NCBI GenBank assembly: GCA_947579605.1
Contig: OX388314.1
Span: 22,640,000-22,703,999, forward strand
DNA from: Athripsodes cinereus
Lineage: Eukaryota > Arthropoda > Insecta > Trichoptera > Leptoceridae
Direction of reading: 5' to 3'
Length of the DNA stretch: 64,000 nucleotides
The number at the start of each line of letters is the position of its first letter. Position 1 is the stretch's first letter. Positions 44,081 through 55,465 of this stretch are shown piece by piece. The position numbers were made by a program, and so were the translations under genes. The notes beneath the pieces are model-generated. The model was not told the DNA's origin. It worked only from the letters and a program-made list of their open reading frames with translations, and did not search any database.

Positions 44081-44537
44081 GAATTGACACCCAGCTAATT
44101 AAATAGTACCGGACTTCTACTAGCTAAAATCACCCCCTTTTCCCCCACACACTAGTGTACCTGCCTCTCGACTTAACCACTAATTGTGTTTGAGTTATTA
44201 TCTTGTTTGCTCTATCTCGTCATTTATTTTATTTTTATGAGCACTTCCACAAAATTGCTGATAGCATTCCAGTGGCTAGGGTTTCCAGCTAGATCTTTCA
44301 ATATTTTCTGTATATTTTGAATGTCACATTTTTGAAAAGAAAAAACTTTTTGAGTAAAACATTTAATGCCTTCAACTCAGTGCCAGCGATGAGATTAGAA
44401 GCTCATGCTAATTATTTTATTTTTTTCCACGGAGGTAACTGCTTGCTTGTCTTTTTCTTTTTCTTCGCCCTCGCCATTTATTTGGGATCGGCTCTCTTAG
44501 TCCTCATCCTACAAGTTTTACGGTCTCCTGCTCCATC

Positions 44538-44545
44538 CTCCAAAC
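44538..44545. repeat. 8-bp target duplication (left)
   Basis: CTCCAAAC, repeated at 44993-45000. Confidence 0.92.
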
Positions 44546-44992
44546 CAGCGATGCACAAACCGCGGCCCTCGGTCGGTATATCTGCGGCCCGCCAGCGAAT
44601 TATACAACATTAAAAAAAATTGTCAATACCAGTAATAATCGGATATTCGGTAAAAGTACCGGATACTTAATAATTCGAGTAAATATTCTTTAACAAAACT
44701 GAGGAGTTTTTGAAATATTTCAAATTCCTATACCATTTTGAAAATTCAAACACAGGTAGGTACTGCGAGAAAATATTCTTTAAGAGGTGTTTTTGAAATA
44801 TTTCAAAGTCCTATACAGTTGTACTATACCATTTTGAAAATTCGGTGACGGGGGGGGGGGGGGATTAGAAATTTTAATGTGTGTGCATTTCTGGAAATTT
44901 GAACTTTTAGTGTTAATTTTCTTATAGCGGCCCGTCCTTACTTGATAATCTTCCCGAGTGGCCCCTATTCCCTATAAGCCTGTGCATCCCTG
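44546..44992. mobile_element. hAT-type MITE
   Basis: 447 bp from CAGCGATGCACAAAC to GCCTGTGCATCCCTG; the ends are inverted copies of CAGSGATGCACARR. A perfect 8-bp duplication CTCCAAAC flanks it, the hallmark of hAT transposition. GCGGCCC-type subterminal motifs occur near both ends. It holds no transposase. Inside are two related 74-bp stretches (44681-44754, 44771-44843) sharing 'tttttgaaatatttcaaa' and 'ccattttgaaaattc', and a run of 14 G. Confidence 0.9.
44850..44863. repeat. Run of 14 G
   Basis: An uninterrupted G14 inside the hAT MITE, very unusual in this AT-rich window. Confidence 0.95.
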
Positions 44993-45000
44993 CTCCAAAC
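44993..45000. repeat. 8-bp target duplication (right)
   Basis: CTCCAAAC, copy of 44538-44545. Confidence 0.92.
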
Positions 45001-45065
45001 CCAGCTTTGCCTCCCTCAGGTCCCTGGCAATTGTGGACATCCAGGTGGTCACTGGTCTGCTTGCT

Positions 45066-45710
45066 TATCTAATACATTTACTTCTTGTATTTTAAGTCTA
45101 TCGGTTGTTACACTTGCAGAAGGTTTTGTGATGGTATAGATAGAAACAGTTCATTGCTTTATTTTGAGTCCCTTTGATCTCTCTTAGTCTCTCAAAAAAA
45201 AAACAAATCACGTAGAATATTATTTAGAGTGAACATTTCCGTTTTATTTCTTTTATAAATAATATCATTTTCATCTTACGGAGATAGACATCATAGTTGG
45301 GTATTCAGAGATACGGAGATATTGTACTCGCATTTAAGTCCATTGACACTGGTTTAGCAATTCAACACCATGTCAGGACATTCATGATATTGCATGTTAA
45401 TCATATGCGATGATAAATCTTTTCACCGCCATTAAAATGAATAAAAAACGAGCAGTTTAAAAGATAATGGTGATCATTTTCAGGGTGAAGAACTTTGGAC
45501 GTAGGGTGAGACGTAGAGCATACATGTAATATTTCAAAATAATGGCGCTATTTAAGTTACAAGTAAGAAGTTTTAATAACTTAATAACGTGTAGATATCT
45601 AATATTAAACTTTCAGGTGGATACTTGTGTAATGAAGACTTAAGGAACATAAAGGGTGTAGAAATACATTTTTAATTAAGGTTATATTTCTTGTACATAC
45701 ATACAAATCC
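45066..45710. other. AT-rich, no gene seen
   Basis: No supported feature. Confidence 0.45.
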
Positions 45711-46080
45711 AACATTGATATACGAAAGGAATGTGGAATGAAAGTTGGTGTAATAACAAGGATGAATGTAAATAAGTTAAGATGGTTTGGGCACGTGGAA
45801 AGAATGAATGAGGACAGAATGACTAAGAAGATATATTTGTCTGAGAGGAATGGTGCTCGAAGACGTGGACGTCCGAGGATTAAATGGCAAGATCATTTAA
45901 ATCAAATCCTACAGGACGGTCACGTGTTGAGCACATTGAACAGGAGAGCATGCATGAGGAATTGTATGACAGTGACGGAAGCGAAAGATGTATGCAAAGA
46001 TAGAAGGAAGTGGCGCTCGATCCTTTCTGCCTACCCCGCGAGGGAAGCGGCGTGATGGTATGTATGTATGTATGTATGTA
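45711..46080 (+). pseudogene. RTE-like LINE C-terminus with (TATG)n tail
   Basis: Open from about 45711 to TGA at 46053-46055. It reads NIDIRKECGMKVGVITRMNV, LRWFGHVERMNEDRMTKKIY, RGRPRIKWQDHLNQILQDGH, RRACMRNCMTVTEAKDVCKD and WRSILSAYPAREAA. No stop interrupts it, and it differs little from the minus copy at 42.2 kb, so both are rather young. Five or so TATG units directly follow the stop, a typical RTE 3' terminus. The insertion starts within the RT thumb (5' truncation). Confidence 0.82.
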
Positions 46081-46254
46081 TTATATTTCTTGTATGAGGT
46101 CGTAATTTACCTATAACGATGTTAATATTATTTAAAACAAAAGGCTAAAATCAAATATTCAATAAAGAAAATATATATTTTGTTTCATAGAAATGAAATT
46201 ATTTTATACAATTTGATTACGTGATGAAACGATTATATGAATGATTGAATGATC

Positions 46255-46400
46255 TTTATGATTTGAGAACTCTGGAGAGTGTTGGATGTTCAAAGCAAAG
46301 TTAAAGACCTTGTTAAGTAGGTGTTATGATTCTTGAATTGGCCCTTGCGGTTGTTTTTTTTCCACAAAACGGCGCGCAGAACAGAGCTTATTTTAAACTA
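46255..46400 (+). pseudogene. LINE 3' end related to 50254-50515
   Basis: 'gatttgagaactctggagag', 'gtgttatgattcttgaatt' and 'cacaaaacggcgc' match the 50.4-kb LINE end almost base for base. The frame is broken by at least one indel. Confidence 0.6.
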
Positions 46401-46847
46401 ATTTTGAACTTACCATAGCTCGAAAGGCACCGGCCATCGTTATCCATCGAAAAAGAATTTTATTATCTATTTATGAGTGGTATTGTCTCGTAAGTATCAG
46501 AAAGTTGTTGGGTATTCAAAAACTGATACAATTTAAAAAATTTCTATCTATACCACCAAGGCATTGTCTATAAATGGCATAACGAGTGGACTGATAGCAA
46601 ATGCCCATGTCATTTTGGATGGGTGATATACCTCGTCTAAATGTCTAATTTGTATTGGTCAACGAATAAAAATACTGAAATTAATAAGTAAAACGAAACG
46701 AAAAATAAAGAATGTTTATGCACTAAGTTTGTAAGGTTTGCGAATAGGTACCTACTTTTTAATAAGAAATAGTGAAAGACCCATCTCTTGCCGGAGGCCT
46801 TATAATTACTTGCTTTTAACAGGACGTTAAAAATATATAAAAACCGT

Positions 46848-47070
46848 GGAGCACCCGGCAAAAAACTGGGCTCCCACTTTTTTCCGTAAGTTATTTAAAG
46901 TCTTGTAAAATAAGGCAGATGTTCGATAAAATAAACACATTTTTCATTTTGAATTTGGCGATGAGGTTTGCCATCCACTCTGAATGTCCTTTTTTGGCAC
47001 GGAGAGGACAACTCGCATGTTTATTACATGCAGTGCACTTTAGGGATATGCCGTGAATGAAGGTGTATAG
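46848..47070 (+). repeat. Family A dispersed repeat, nearly full length
   Basis: From GGAGCACCCGGC through 'tttggcgatgaggtttgcca' and 'acatgcagtgcac' to 'gggatatgccgtga'. A 15-20 bp stretch present in the 13.97-kb copy ('ctggtctgctgg') is missing, as it is in the next copy, so these two share a subfamily deletion. Confidence 0.7.
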
Positions 47071-47222
47071 TAGGCAGGTGTAAGAAAAAAAAAACATTTT
47101 ACGTCTTGAATTCGGCGATGAGTTTTGCCACCAAACCTGAATGTCTCAATTTTTTGTTTACACGAAGAGGACAGCTTGCATGTTTATTACATGCAGTGCA
47201 TTTTCGGGATATTTTTGTATAG
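47071..47222 (+). repeat. Family A dispersed repeat, tandem second copy
   Basis: Directly follows the previous copy in the same direction. Begins inside the element ('ggcaggtgt', then A10), goes on with 'attcggcgatgagttttgcc' and 'acatgcagtgcattttcggg'. Confidence 0.68.
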
Positions 47223-47239
47223 ATATATGTATTATTACC

Positions 47240-47480
47240 ATGTTTGCTTCTCTCGTATAAAGGTACATCGAAGATGTTTAGTCAAAAGATTTCACACGGA
47301 GGTTTTGGCGGTTTGGTGGTTTGGCCGGCCAGCCCTTCAGGCTGCCCACTATGGCGCCTCCGGTGTGGACAAGATTTGTTAAGTGTAGAATTTCGGATAA
47401 ATGGAAGTCCCCAGACTTCTGCGGTATCCGGGTGGACGGTGGGTCCTTCAATGTATTTTTTCGGGATAAACTTTGATAGT
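47240..47480. repeat. GC-richer patch with a LINE-type stem-loop
   Basis: CGGATA (47394-47399), GAAGTC/GACTTC and TATCCG (47425-47430) form a hairpin like that of the R1-like LINE 3' end at 48915-48951. Both strands are open for about 70 codons (minus: KFIPKKYIEGPTVHPDTAEV). I could not find splice sites or a known domain; a LINE 3' fragment is the likelier reading. Confidence 0.35.
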
Positions 47481-48128
47481 ATAGTAGGTAGAGTTCTATT
47501 TTACTTCGGAATTTTCATCGTTGAATTGTAGGTAGATGTTATAAATGAAAACGTATTATGTCTTATTGTTTTCGATAAGTATTCTAAATCCGAAAATAAA
47601 CAGTGGTTTAACCTTGTATTATACATAATTTATTGTGTAAGTACACAGATAAAAGTTGAAGATTTATGCTTGGTATAAACAAAACGTTTGGAAGTCACAA
47701 CCTTAAAGCATTAACAAAACGACCAGAGAGGGAAAGAGATTTGTATTGTAGGTATGTACTGTTTGAGGTTGAGTTTATACTGAACTTATTACATTACGCA
47801 TAGTATGAATGAAAATGTTGTACTTAGATTTATTAACATACTAGTTCATAGACCTTTTTTTCCTCAGTAAATAATAATCACATTGACAAAATATCGTGAA
47901 GGAAATACAAACTGAATGAAACATCAGGAAAAACTAACTTTGACTACAGATTTTCTAATAAAATGATTTCAAATATCTTTGTGAATAATTATATTAAGTT
48001 TTTAAATCGAAATATGCGATTTGCATCAATCGAGTTAGCTATAATGTCGCTGTCATATGATCAGTGTTCTTTTGCTCATTGTTTTTGGATATTCATTTTG
48101 AGGAGAAAATATTTTTATTACTACTATT
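47481..48128. other. AT-rich, no gene seen
   Basis: No supported feature. Confidence 0.45.
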
Positions 48129-48361
48129 CCCTCACGCCATATCCCAAGTGGGGTAGGCGGAGAGAACTGAACGCCAATCAGATCTGTCCTTACATACTTC
48201 TTTCGCCTCCTCCACACTCATACAAGTTCTAATGCACGCACGTCGATCTCACTTACTCAAAAAACGGCCGTCCTCGAGAATTTGATCTACATGTTCAAGC
48301 CATGTAGTTCTCGGACATCCGCACTTCCTCACACCCCTCCTTTCAGACAACTATATCCTAC
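48129..48361 (-). pseudogene. RTE-like LINE tail, broken
   Basis: Minus-strand remnants of the family at 4.1 kb: RTTWLEHVDQILEDGRFLS-like, then a Cys/Met-rich segment and 'YKDRSDWRSVLSAYPTW'-like. Several indels and stops. Ends (on plus, left) at 'ccctcacgccat', the complement of the family's 3' end. Confidence 0.65.
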
Positions 48362-48437
48362 TACTACCATACCACAATGGTATATTCCGCAAGTGCGGAA
48401 GCCAGCTAACTAACTGCATGTTAGAACAGACAGATAA

Positions 48438-48869
48438 CAGACCACTGGAAGAACGGGTAGACTTGTCTACAAGTTTTTTCCAGATGTCCGTGAAAGACTG
48501 AGAATGAGCTTCTTGTCCCTTGATCATTTTTCTGTACAACTTATCACTGGACATGGCCAGTTGAGAGGTAAACTTTTTGAGTTAGCATTGACCGATAATC
48601 CATGGTGCACATGTGGGACAGGAGCTCAATATGCGGAACATATCCTTTGGGAATGTCCTTTGATGATGAATGCAAGAGAGAAAATGAGTCTGGGAATGAC
48701 TGTTGACACTCCTCGACCCATCTGGTTTGGGGAATTGTTTTTAAATGCCACAAACGCTTCACACTTTAAGACATTCGTGGATGTGTGGGTCTCAAGATGG
48801 GATCTGCTACGTCGGCCGGGTCCCCCGCCCACTGACGTGGTAGGATCGGAGATGCCAACACTGGCATAG
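48438..48869 (+). pseudogene. R1-like LINE, C-terminal (RNase H-side) part
   Basis: Open from 48438 (after TAA at 48435) to TAG at 48867-48869, 143 codons. It reads VYKFFPDVRERLRMSFLSLD, QLITGHGQLRGKL, then CTCGTGAQYAEHILWECP, a CX1C...H..C zinc-binding segment, and FELFLNATN..FKTFVD-like helices near the end. The 'F.PDV..R', 'LLTGHG.F..(K)L' and 'C.CG..AEH.L..CP' series is characteristic of R1-type LINEs downstream of RNase H. In these rDNA-related clades it follows the RNase H or linker. 5'-truncated, frame otherwise intact. Confidence 0.8.
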
Positions 48870-48965
48870 TGGTTAACTAGAGAGAATTAAAATATTAATA
48901 AATCGTTATCGAAACGGATAAATAGGAGTCCAAGGACTCCTGCAATATCCGAGAAATAAAGTTAT
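48870..48965 (+). other. 3' end of the R1-like LINE with stem-loop
   Basis: A hairpin with outer CGGATA/TATCCG (48915-48920, 48946-48951) and inner AGGAGTCC/GGACTCCT (48924-48931, 48934-48941) closes the element just before AAATAAAG. Similar hairpins are at 47394-47430 and, less perfect, 2521-2556. Confidence 0.6.
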
Positions 48966-48984
48966 TTCAACATAACTAACTGCA

Positions 48985-49250
48985 TGTAAACATCCCACAA
49001 GTGGGGTAGCGGCGAACTAAATGCATGTAAATATGCATGCGCATTGTCCTCTCCATGCCCATAAAAGATATACAATCAGGATGGGTGGCATACCTCATCG
49101 CTCGATAATTGAAAATGTTATTATTAATTTATGTGTTAGTCACAAAACATTTGAAAAGTTGTAAATGTTACTTGTCTTTTACGTGAGATTTTACGAATAC
49201 CCGCCTTTGACAGAACTCTCTAAAACTCACAGAAAGTGCTAATTTTCTCT
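48985..49250 (-). repeat. Family A dispersed repeat, long copy
   Basis: Minus-strand copy with (on plus) 'catcccacaagtggggtag', 'ttgtcctctccatgcc', 'gggtggcatacctcatcgct' and 'gcctttgacagaactctc'. About 70 bp of AT-rich sequence are inserted in the middle. Confidence 0.6.
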
Positions 49251-50253
49251 TAACTTGCCTAATTGAATTGTTTTGCTTACTGTATAATTATAAGTAAATG
49301 ATTATTGTTGTAAATTGTATATTAATCAATAATAAATATATTTGAATTTGAAAAAAAAAATTGAATTTGAATTAATGTTTTCTAAACATACATTTTTATT
49401 TCCGAACAAATTTAAATATTTTTGTTTAAATATCACTCTCGTTTTTTGGTTTGCTATCTGTTGTTGTTGTTGTGAGTGAGGGAAAGGTTAAGAAGAATAA
49501 AAGGTTGCGGCTAAAGGTTTTATTGCGCCCATTGTCTAAACTCTGTCAGATCGTTTTTCTTTACAAGGACCACGGGCTCAGTTATAACTATCCCATGGTA
49601 CGAATTTTAGTTTTACGATGTCACGTGACTTATAAAATTATCCATCGGTAATACTTCATATAGGTATATTGTCTACAAAAAGTTTTGTCTTTCTTATATT
49701 AAGTATATTGTACATTTTTGGTATTCCATAATCAAAGTTTGTTAGATTTTCCTATATCTTTGAAATCAATCTTCTTAACATAAAAAATGGAAAAATGTAT
49801 GAAATTTTTCATAACTTTTCGTAATTTTGTATACTTATTGAATAGAAGAGGATATGATAATAAATATTTAAAAAGCCGAACCATTCTTTATTTTGTATTC
49901 AATGAAGTTTACAAAGTTTTAACAAATTATTTAAATTCTACTCCGTCATGCATGCATTATAAGTTGACAACATTTGTCTTTTACAAGACAAGGCAAAGAG
50001 ATTATACAAATGTTAGGAATATTAACTAAAAAAAGAAAAACTCCTATAAAATGGTTGCTTCTAGTCTACTTTGCATCAAAAATTTCTCAGTTGCTGGACT
50101 TTAGATCATGATAGTAATATGCCAAAATTGGTAAACGTTGTTCGCGCGTTAAAGTCCTATACTAAAAATGATTGCTGATGCCAGCTTAGAGCTTATTTGT
50201 AAACATTAGACGCCTTTTTAATTCCTTCCGACTCGATTACCTACCTTCTATAA
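49251..50253. other. AT-rich, no gene seen
   Basis: Near-repeat 'aatttgaa..aaattgaatttgaa' at 49340-49370. Open frames of 66 and 80 codons (49451-49651, 49787-50029, plus) show no motif. Confidence 0.4.
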
Positions 50254-50515
50254 AAATCACTAAGGTCTGTAAACACAGACTCTGTCAATAGACTTGCGGT
50301 ACCGCGTAGGGGGGGTCTGGCCAACTATGTTGACCGTGCCTTCTGTGTGATTGGTCCGTTGCTGTGGAACGAAATTTCCTATGATTTGCGAACTCTGGAG
50401 AGTGTGGAGGTGTTCAAGACGAGGTTAAAAACTCTTTTATTCAGGAGGTGTTATGATTCTTGAATGGGCCCTTGCGGTGGTTTTTCCACAAAACGGCGCA
50501 TCATAAATAAGTTGT
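50254..50515 (+). pseudogene. LINE polyprotein C-terminus
   Basis: Open frame from about 50254 to TGA 50461-50463: DSVNRLAVPRRGGLANYVDR, AFCVIGPLLWNEISYDLRTL and FKTRLKTLLFRRCYDS. The G-P-L-L-W-N-x-[IL]-x-x-x-[IL]-R and F-K-x-R-L-K-x-x-L-F motifs end many LINE ORF2 proteins. The noncoding tail continues 'gggcccttgcggtggttttt' and 'aacggcgcatc'. Copy at 46255-46400; a more distant relative is 11960-12205. Confidence 0.72.
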
Positions 50516-51326
50516 CTAGTTATTATTATTATTATACCACATATTGAGCTCCAATTGAGATTATACAACACACGTATTTATTGTAAAGTGATATCTTCTA
50601 TCAAACTACAGTGAGATATATATTGTATATCTACTAATTGATAGAGTATGAATACGTGAATTAAGTAAATATTCTTGTGTAGCGCCAGGACCGTGCTGTG
50701 TTTTGAAATTCAGTAGCTTTATTCATACATTATGTAGGCGTCTAATCGTAAATACGTGTTAGATCTTCGGGACGCGACACTTCTAGTCACACGCGTCATA
50801 CCTACACTCCATCTATTTTCACACTTAGTCTAATGTATGTAGAGAAAATATATCAGCATTGTACTAAATAACGATACCAAGTACTGTATAAGGACTAGGA
50901 TTCTGTCTAATACAAATGCGATTTGGCTATGTAATGGAAGTGATAGTAAATAGATAATAGTGAGATCTTCTGAATAGAATTCTTATATATATTTTTTTGT
51001 TTTCATTACATAACAAAAAAGCAAATTATTGTAATAAAAATAAAACTCCGTTTTTAGAGTACCAGTCTACGCAATTATTATTAAAAATAAATCGATATTG
51101 TGTAGTTTCAAATTTTTCGTTATTCAAATTTAAATTTTGAGAACAATATCCTTGTTGAATTGAGAACAATGAACTCACTCAAAGGAAAGAAACAAAAGAA
51201 TGTAAATACCATGTAATCTTCTTAATTCAAATCATTTATGCGTGCTTTATCAAGTACCTAAAACAAGGGACAAAGTAAAAAAATAAAGGTAAAGGTATTA
51301 TCATAGATTTATATTATATTTGCACC
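50516..51326. other. AT-rich, no gene seen
   Basis: No supported feature apart from an ATT microsatellite run near 50521-50536. Confidence 0.45.
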
Positions 51327-51560
51327 GTGGATCATCCAGCAAATAAATGGTCTCCCACTCTTTTTCGTAAGTTTTCGAGTTTCTGCATTTTACTCTCATA
51401 CATCAATAAACACATTTTACATCTCAATTTCAGCGTTTGTCACCCATTCTGATTGTCTTAATTTTTGTTGGCACTAAGTGGACAGCGTGTATGTTTATTA
51501 CATGCATCTGGTCCGCTGGCTAACCCAATTATGGGATAAGCCGTGATGGTACAATACCAT
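51327..51560 (+). repeat. Family A dispersed repeat, full-length copy
   Basis: From GTGGATCATCCAGC (diverged start) through 'gtaagttttcgagtttctgc', 'cacattttacatctcaattt', 'ggacagcgtgtatgtttatt' to 'gggataagccgtgatggtac'. The end again resembles the RTE-like 3' end. Confidence 0.7.
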
Positions 51561-51596
51561 AGTACTGTACAAATTATGGTATTTTTATTACGATAA

Positions 51597-51715
51597 AACA
51601 GTCAGGATGGGTGATATAACTCAGCGCTGAAATTGAATAATATGTTAAATTTCTTATATGGGACATTTTACGTACAACTGCTTTTTAAAAGACACTCGAA
51701 AACTTACAGAAACGA
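51597..51715 (-). repeat. Family A dispersed repeat, inverted partner
   Basis: 'gtcaggatgggtgatataac' to 'gacactcgaaaacttacaga' on plus. Together with the preceding copy it makes a head-to-head-like inverted pair about 40 bp apart. Confidence 0.6.
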
Positions 51716-54700
51716 ATTAAAAAAATATTTTTAAGATACAGATTACATTCCTGTAAACAGTATCACAGCATCTCCACAAATGGGGAGACAGCATACCAAC
51801 TCTAATTTTTTTACTTACCCAAATACACACACGTACTTCACGATGTATTGATGAAAGATATGAGCCAATATTAAAAAAAAACAACTACCTACTTTGAGTT
51901 TATACAAAATCTAATAGTGACGAGCCGACTGATATTCCGTATACAAAGGCAAGTGTCGAGTCTGATTGTACACAGTGGAATGGAGTAAAATCATATCTGA
52001 ACACCGCTTTTAATGAATTAATAAACAATCATTTGTCAACAGGTTGCATGTTGATTTTCCTTTTCGATCATTACAATCATTTAAAATATGCGGCAAACTT
52101 CACTATTACTCAATTCAGTGTTTAGCCATATGATTGGCTACTTAATAGCCCTAATGAAACACACCCATAAATGTTAAATAACAACATCTAAATATTAATC
52201 CGTTGGTAAGGCGAATTCATTACTTACAGCTTGTCTGCTGGTTGCCTTAAACGTATTAAGTTTTCTAAATACTCTAGATAAATAAATAAGTATATAAAAT
52301 AAAAAGATAAATAGACCCAAATCATACAGTCAAGTTAGAATTGAACGAGTCCTTTTCAGTAAGCACCACTTCAATTTCCCAAGAAGTTCAACTGTTGAAA
52401 AAGTCTGATTATAATATATGACATGTTATACATCACTTTGTACTACTATCATGCCTCTCTCTTTTTCTCTTTACAAGGAGAATGAATTTCCAAGAATGTT
52501 TTATTTGTCTAATTTATTTATTGTGACGAAGTGAAGAGGAACACGAAAAGGTTCTAAAAGAGAAAATTAAGAAGGACTTAATTATGTACACGTAGGTACA
52601 CAGTCTGTTAACATTGCCTTATATTACGTCGAATTTTGCAAAAAGGTGTCGAAAGGAGAAAGCAAAGAGAGTGTTCAGAGTCTTTCTTTATGTAATTTTA
52701 TTAATAAATAATGACTTGTGATGTTTCCTTTTCGTAGAGTTTCAGGAATTGAATAAGCCTTCTTATTATATTTGCAAGCTAAAGCTTTGCTTATTATTTT
52801 TGAAAAATCACATTCAAAACATTTATTATTTATAGTTCAACTACGATTTGTTATGGACATCACTCATTCTAAACTTTTTATTTTTTGACCACTAGCTTCC
52901 CAATGATTATTACGATCCTCTGTAACAATATGAATTATTTGAAAAAAAAATATCAAAGCGTCAGGAATATAGCGAAAGACAAAGCTCGATTAGTCTAAAA
53001 TTGCTTTGAACGAAAAGAGCTCATTACTACCCAGAGAATAAAAATCTCAAAAAGTAAATTATTATGAACACTTAATAAGTTTACAGTACAGAAAAATACA
53101 CTTGTACAATTGATGATATTCAACAAATAATAATATATAATTCACGAATACGTGGTTTAAAAATATTTTAAAACATATTATTTGGTTCAAAAAGCTCAAA
53201 GGTGCACGGATGAACAATGGTTTGTTACAAATAAACATGACGGTATATTGTGTATAATGTATATAAAGAATTAGTTATTATATTAAATACATACACTTTC
53301 AAAGTACATAATATTATTATAATAATTAATTCCGGCGATACAGATGTGAGTAGTAGTAGTAGTGCTTTGTGAAATAATTGGAGAAACGACATCCAACACT
53401 AATTATTATTCTGAACATAATATGTACACCCTCAGTATGGCAGGAATAATAATGCCCACAGCAAAATATTACATGATACCTTTTCCTGTTTGCCCACTAT
53501 TTGTAAATAAAGTAAACAAAATTATATGTGGTAAGTTTTCTTTATTATATGTCCTGGATTTGGTCCTATGTTCACACACTTTCTTCATAAACAAAATATT
53601 GGTTTTTTAGTGATTATTTTGTCAAACAAACTGCCTTCGGATTTCTTTTTCTGACGTGATTTTTTGAGTACAATCTTCATTTTTAAGTGCAACATTATAC
53701 ATCAAGTTGATTTTCTTTATAATCAACTGCAGTTTTTACTTATATGACAAAATGACTACTAGTTTTTCTAAATTATTGAACTACGCATTTTTATACGATA
53801 TTTGTTACTGTTGAGGGTAAACAGTCTATTTTCAAATAAAATAAGATTTTACTTCCGTTCTAAAGAATGATCTCAGAACTTCAGCTTCTAGATTAAAAAA
53901 ACAACAAGAATTAACATAATCACAGAATCGCTCTGTTAAAGAGAAATGACTTTTTAACTTGGGCTCTTGACAAGAGCGTTATAAGTCGAATGAATGAAAA
54001 TACAAATTGAATAAATTCTTATATCCACTGTGACTACGTGAGTCTATGTAACGATGCAAGTGTACTTTAGTATAATCTAGAATTTCATGCACTAGTTTGG
54101 ACATAAAATAAAGAATTAAAATTTAATCTTATATTTTTATACATCTTTTTTACTTGCAATTATATTTCATCCAATTTCGAATAATTTGCTTCAAAAAGAA
54201 ATATCTACTGGTAGACAAAAACGATAATAATATATGTATTTTGCGCTTATTAAATACATATATTATTATTATTGAGAAGGAGTAAGGATAAATTTCCTAT
54301 TCGCTCGAATCGTCAACCACAATCTCAGCAAAGGATGTAATTTTGTTCAAACCACATCCCATACTAAACGAAACCTTCATATAGAGTAGAGTGTAGTAGA
54401 GACTATGTATGTGAAGGTTGCTGCATAAGTTTCGGGAATTAGAAAAACCGTGGCCATTTGAGTCCATTTGAAATTTCCATCGCAAATTTTGATATTATTG
54501 ACAGTTTATGTTTTTAGAACACTTTCTTCGATAGTGATTGTGTTTTACATTCTCAATTAAAAACTAAAATAGAGGCGTGATTATTTTAACATGATTTCAT
54601 GTGATGTTGAACGAAGATTATCATAACAAAAAGCGTTCTTTAAAAGCAAAAAAAAAAGTTTTACTTTTGATGATAAAACTCACTACTAAAGCTCTCTATA

Positions 54701-55463
54701 TCACTGATTATATTCAAATTTGATGATGATTTATAGCCCGAAGAGTTTCTTGAGTCGTCTAAAAGAGGCTTTAGTGCCAAAAAGCATTGATTATACTACG
54801 TCAGAATTTAGATTCCCGAAACATTGACAGTCGTCATAGTACTAAGAGAAGAGTAGAGATTTGGGCAGACAATGGAGCATAGTATAAATACATTATATAA
54901 TAATTATCATCATATAAAATAAAGGATATACAATATACCTAATATATTTGGTACCAGAGCTAGTTTATTCATGCACAAAGGTATTGTGATGAAAATTGTA
55001 AGTTCAAATAGTCCTCAGTTAGTACCTTTTAATAAAGGTACAAAATAACGTTTTCAGTATTAATACCGACGATCAACAGATACTTTAAAGAGATGAACAA
55101 TATACTCTCAATAATTTTCTAAAGGGTGATCAAGTAGTTTTCCTTAGTATTCTTTTAATCTATAAATTATAATGTGCTCTTTCGAGATTTTCCATCCAAC
55201 ATAGATGATGGACGTGTTTCACAATTCTATTTTCATTAGAATGCATTATTTATACCATCATGAAATCATCGATATACAAAGTAGTCAAAGCACTTACACT
55301 AATATTGATAGGTACTATATAAAATAGTTTTATTTTTTTATTATTTCAAAAGTTTATTTACCCAAAAACTGAGTACTCTCATACAGAGTGTGCACCAAAA
55401 ATCAAATGTTTTGGATGAGTGTAACATTCAATGCCGAATTAAAATAATATAATAAGCATATTA
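51716..55463. other. 3.7 kb AT-rich, nothing identified
   Basis: The longest unexplained stretch. Frames of 82 (53362-53610, plus) and 62 codons (54297-54485, minus) have no motif or splice context. I found no repeat shared with the rest of the window. Confidence 0.4.
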
Positions 55464-55465
55464 TA

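Larger units (their letters stand above)
44478..45060 (-). pseudogene. LINE tail interrupted by a hAT MITE
   Basis: With the MITE (44546-44992) and one CTCCAAAC removed, the minus strand reads TWMSTIARDLREAKLGLEDG followed by DRKTCRMRTKRADPK and a stop. This is the 'W...I..DL...gL......A.DR' end of a LINE reverse transcriptase. The insertion lies in the codons for LGLED. The direction is minus; 5' parts are absent. Confidence 0.6.

Noticed and set aside
54297..54485. Minus-strand 62-codon frame as a transposase piece
   Set aside because: I looked for mariner or Tc1 motifs (HTH, D..D/E spacing) and found none.
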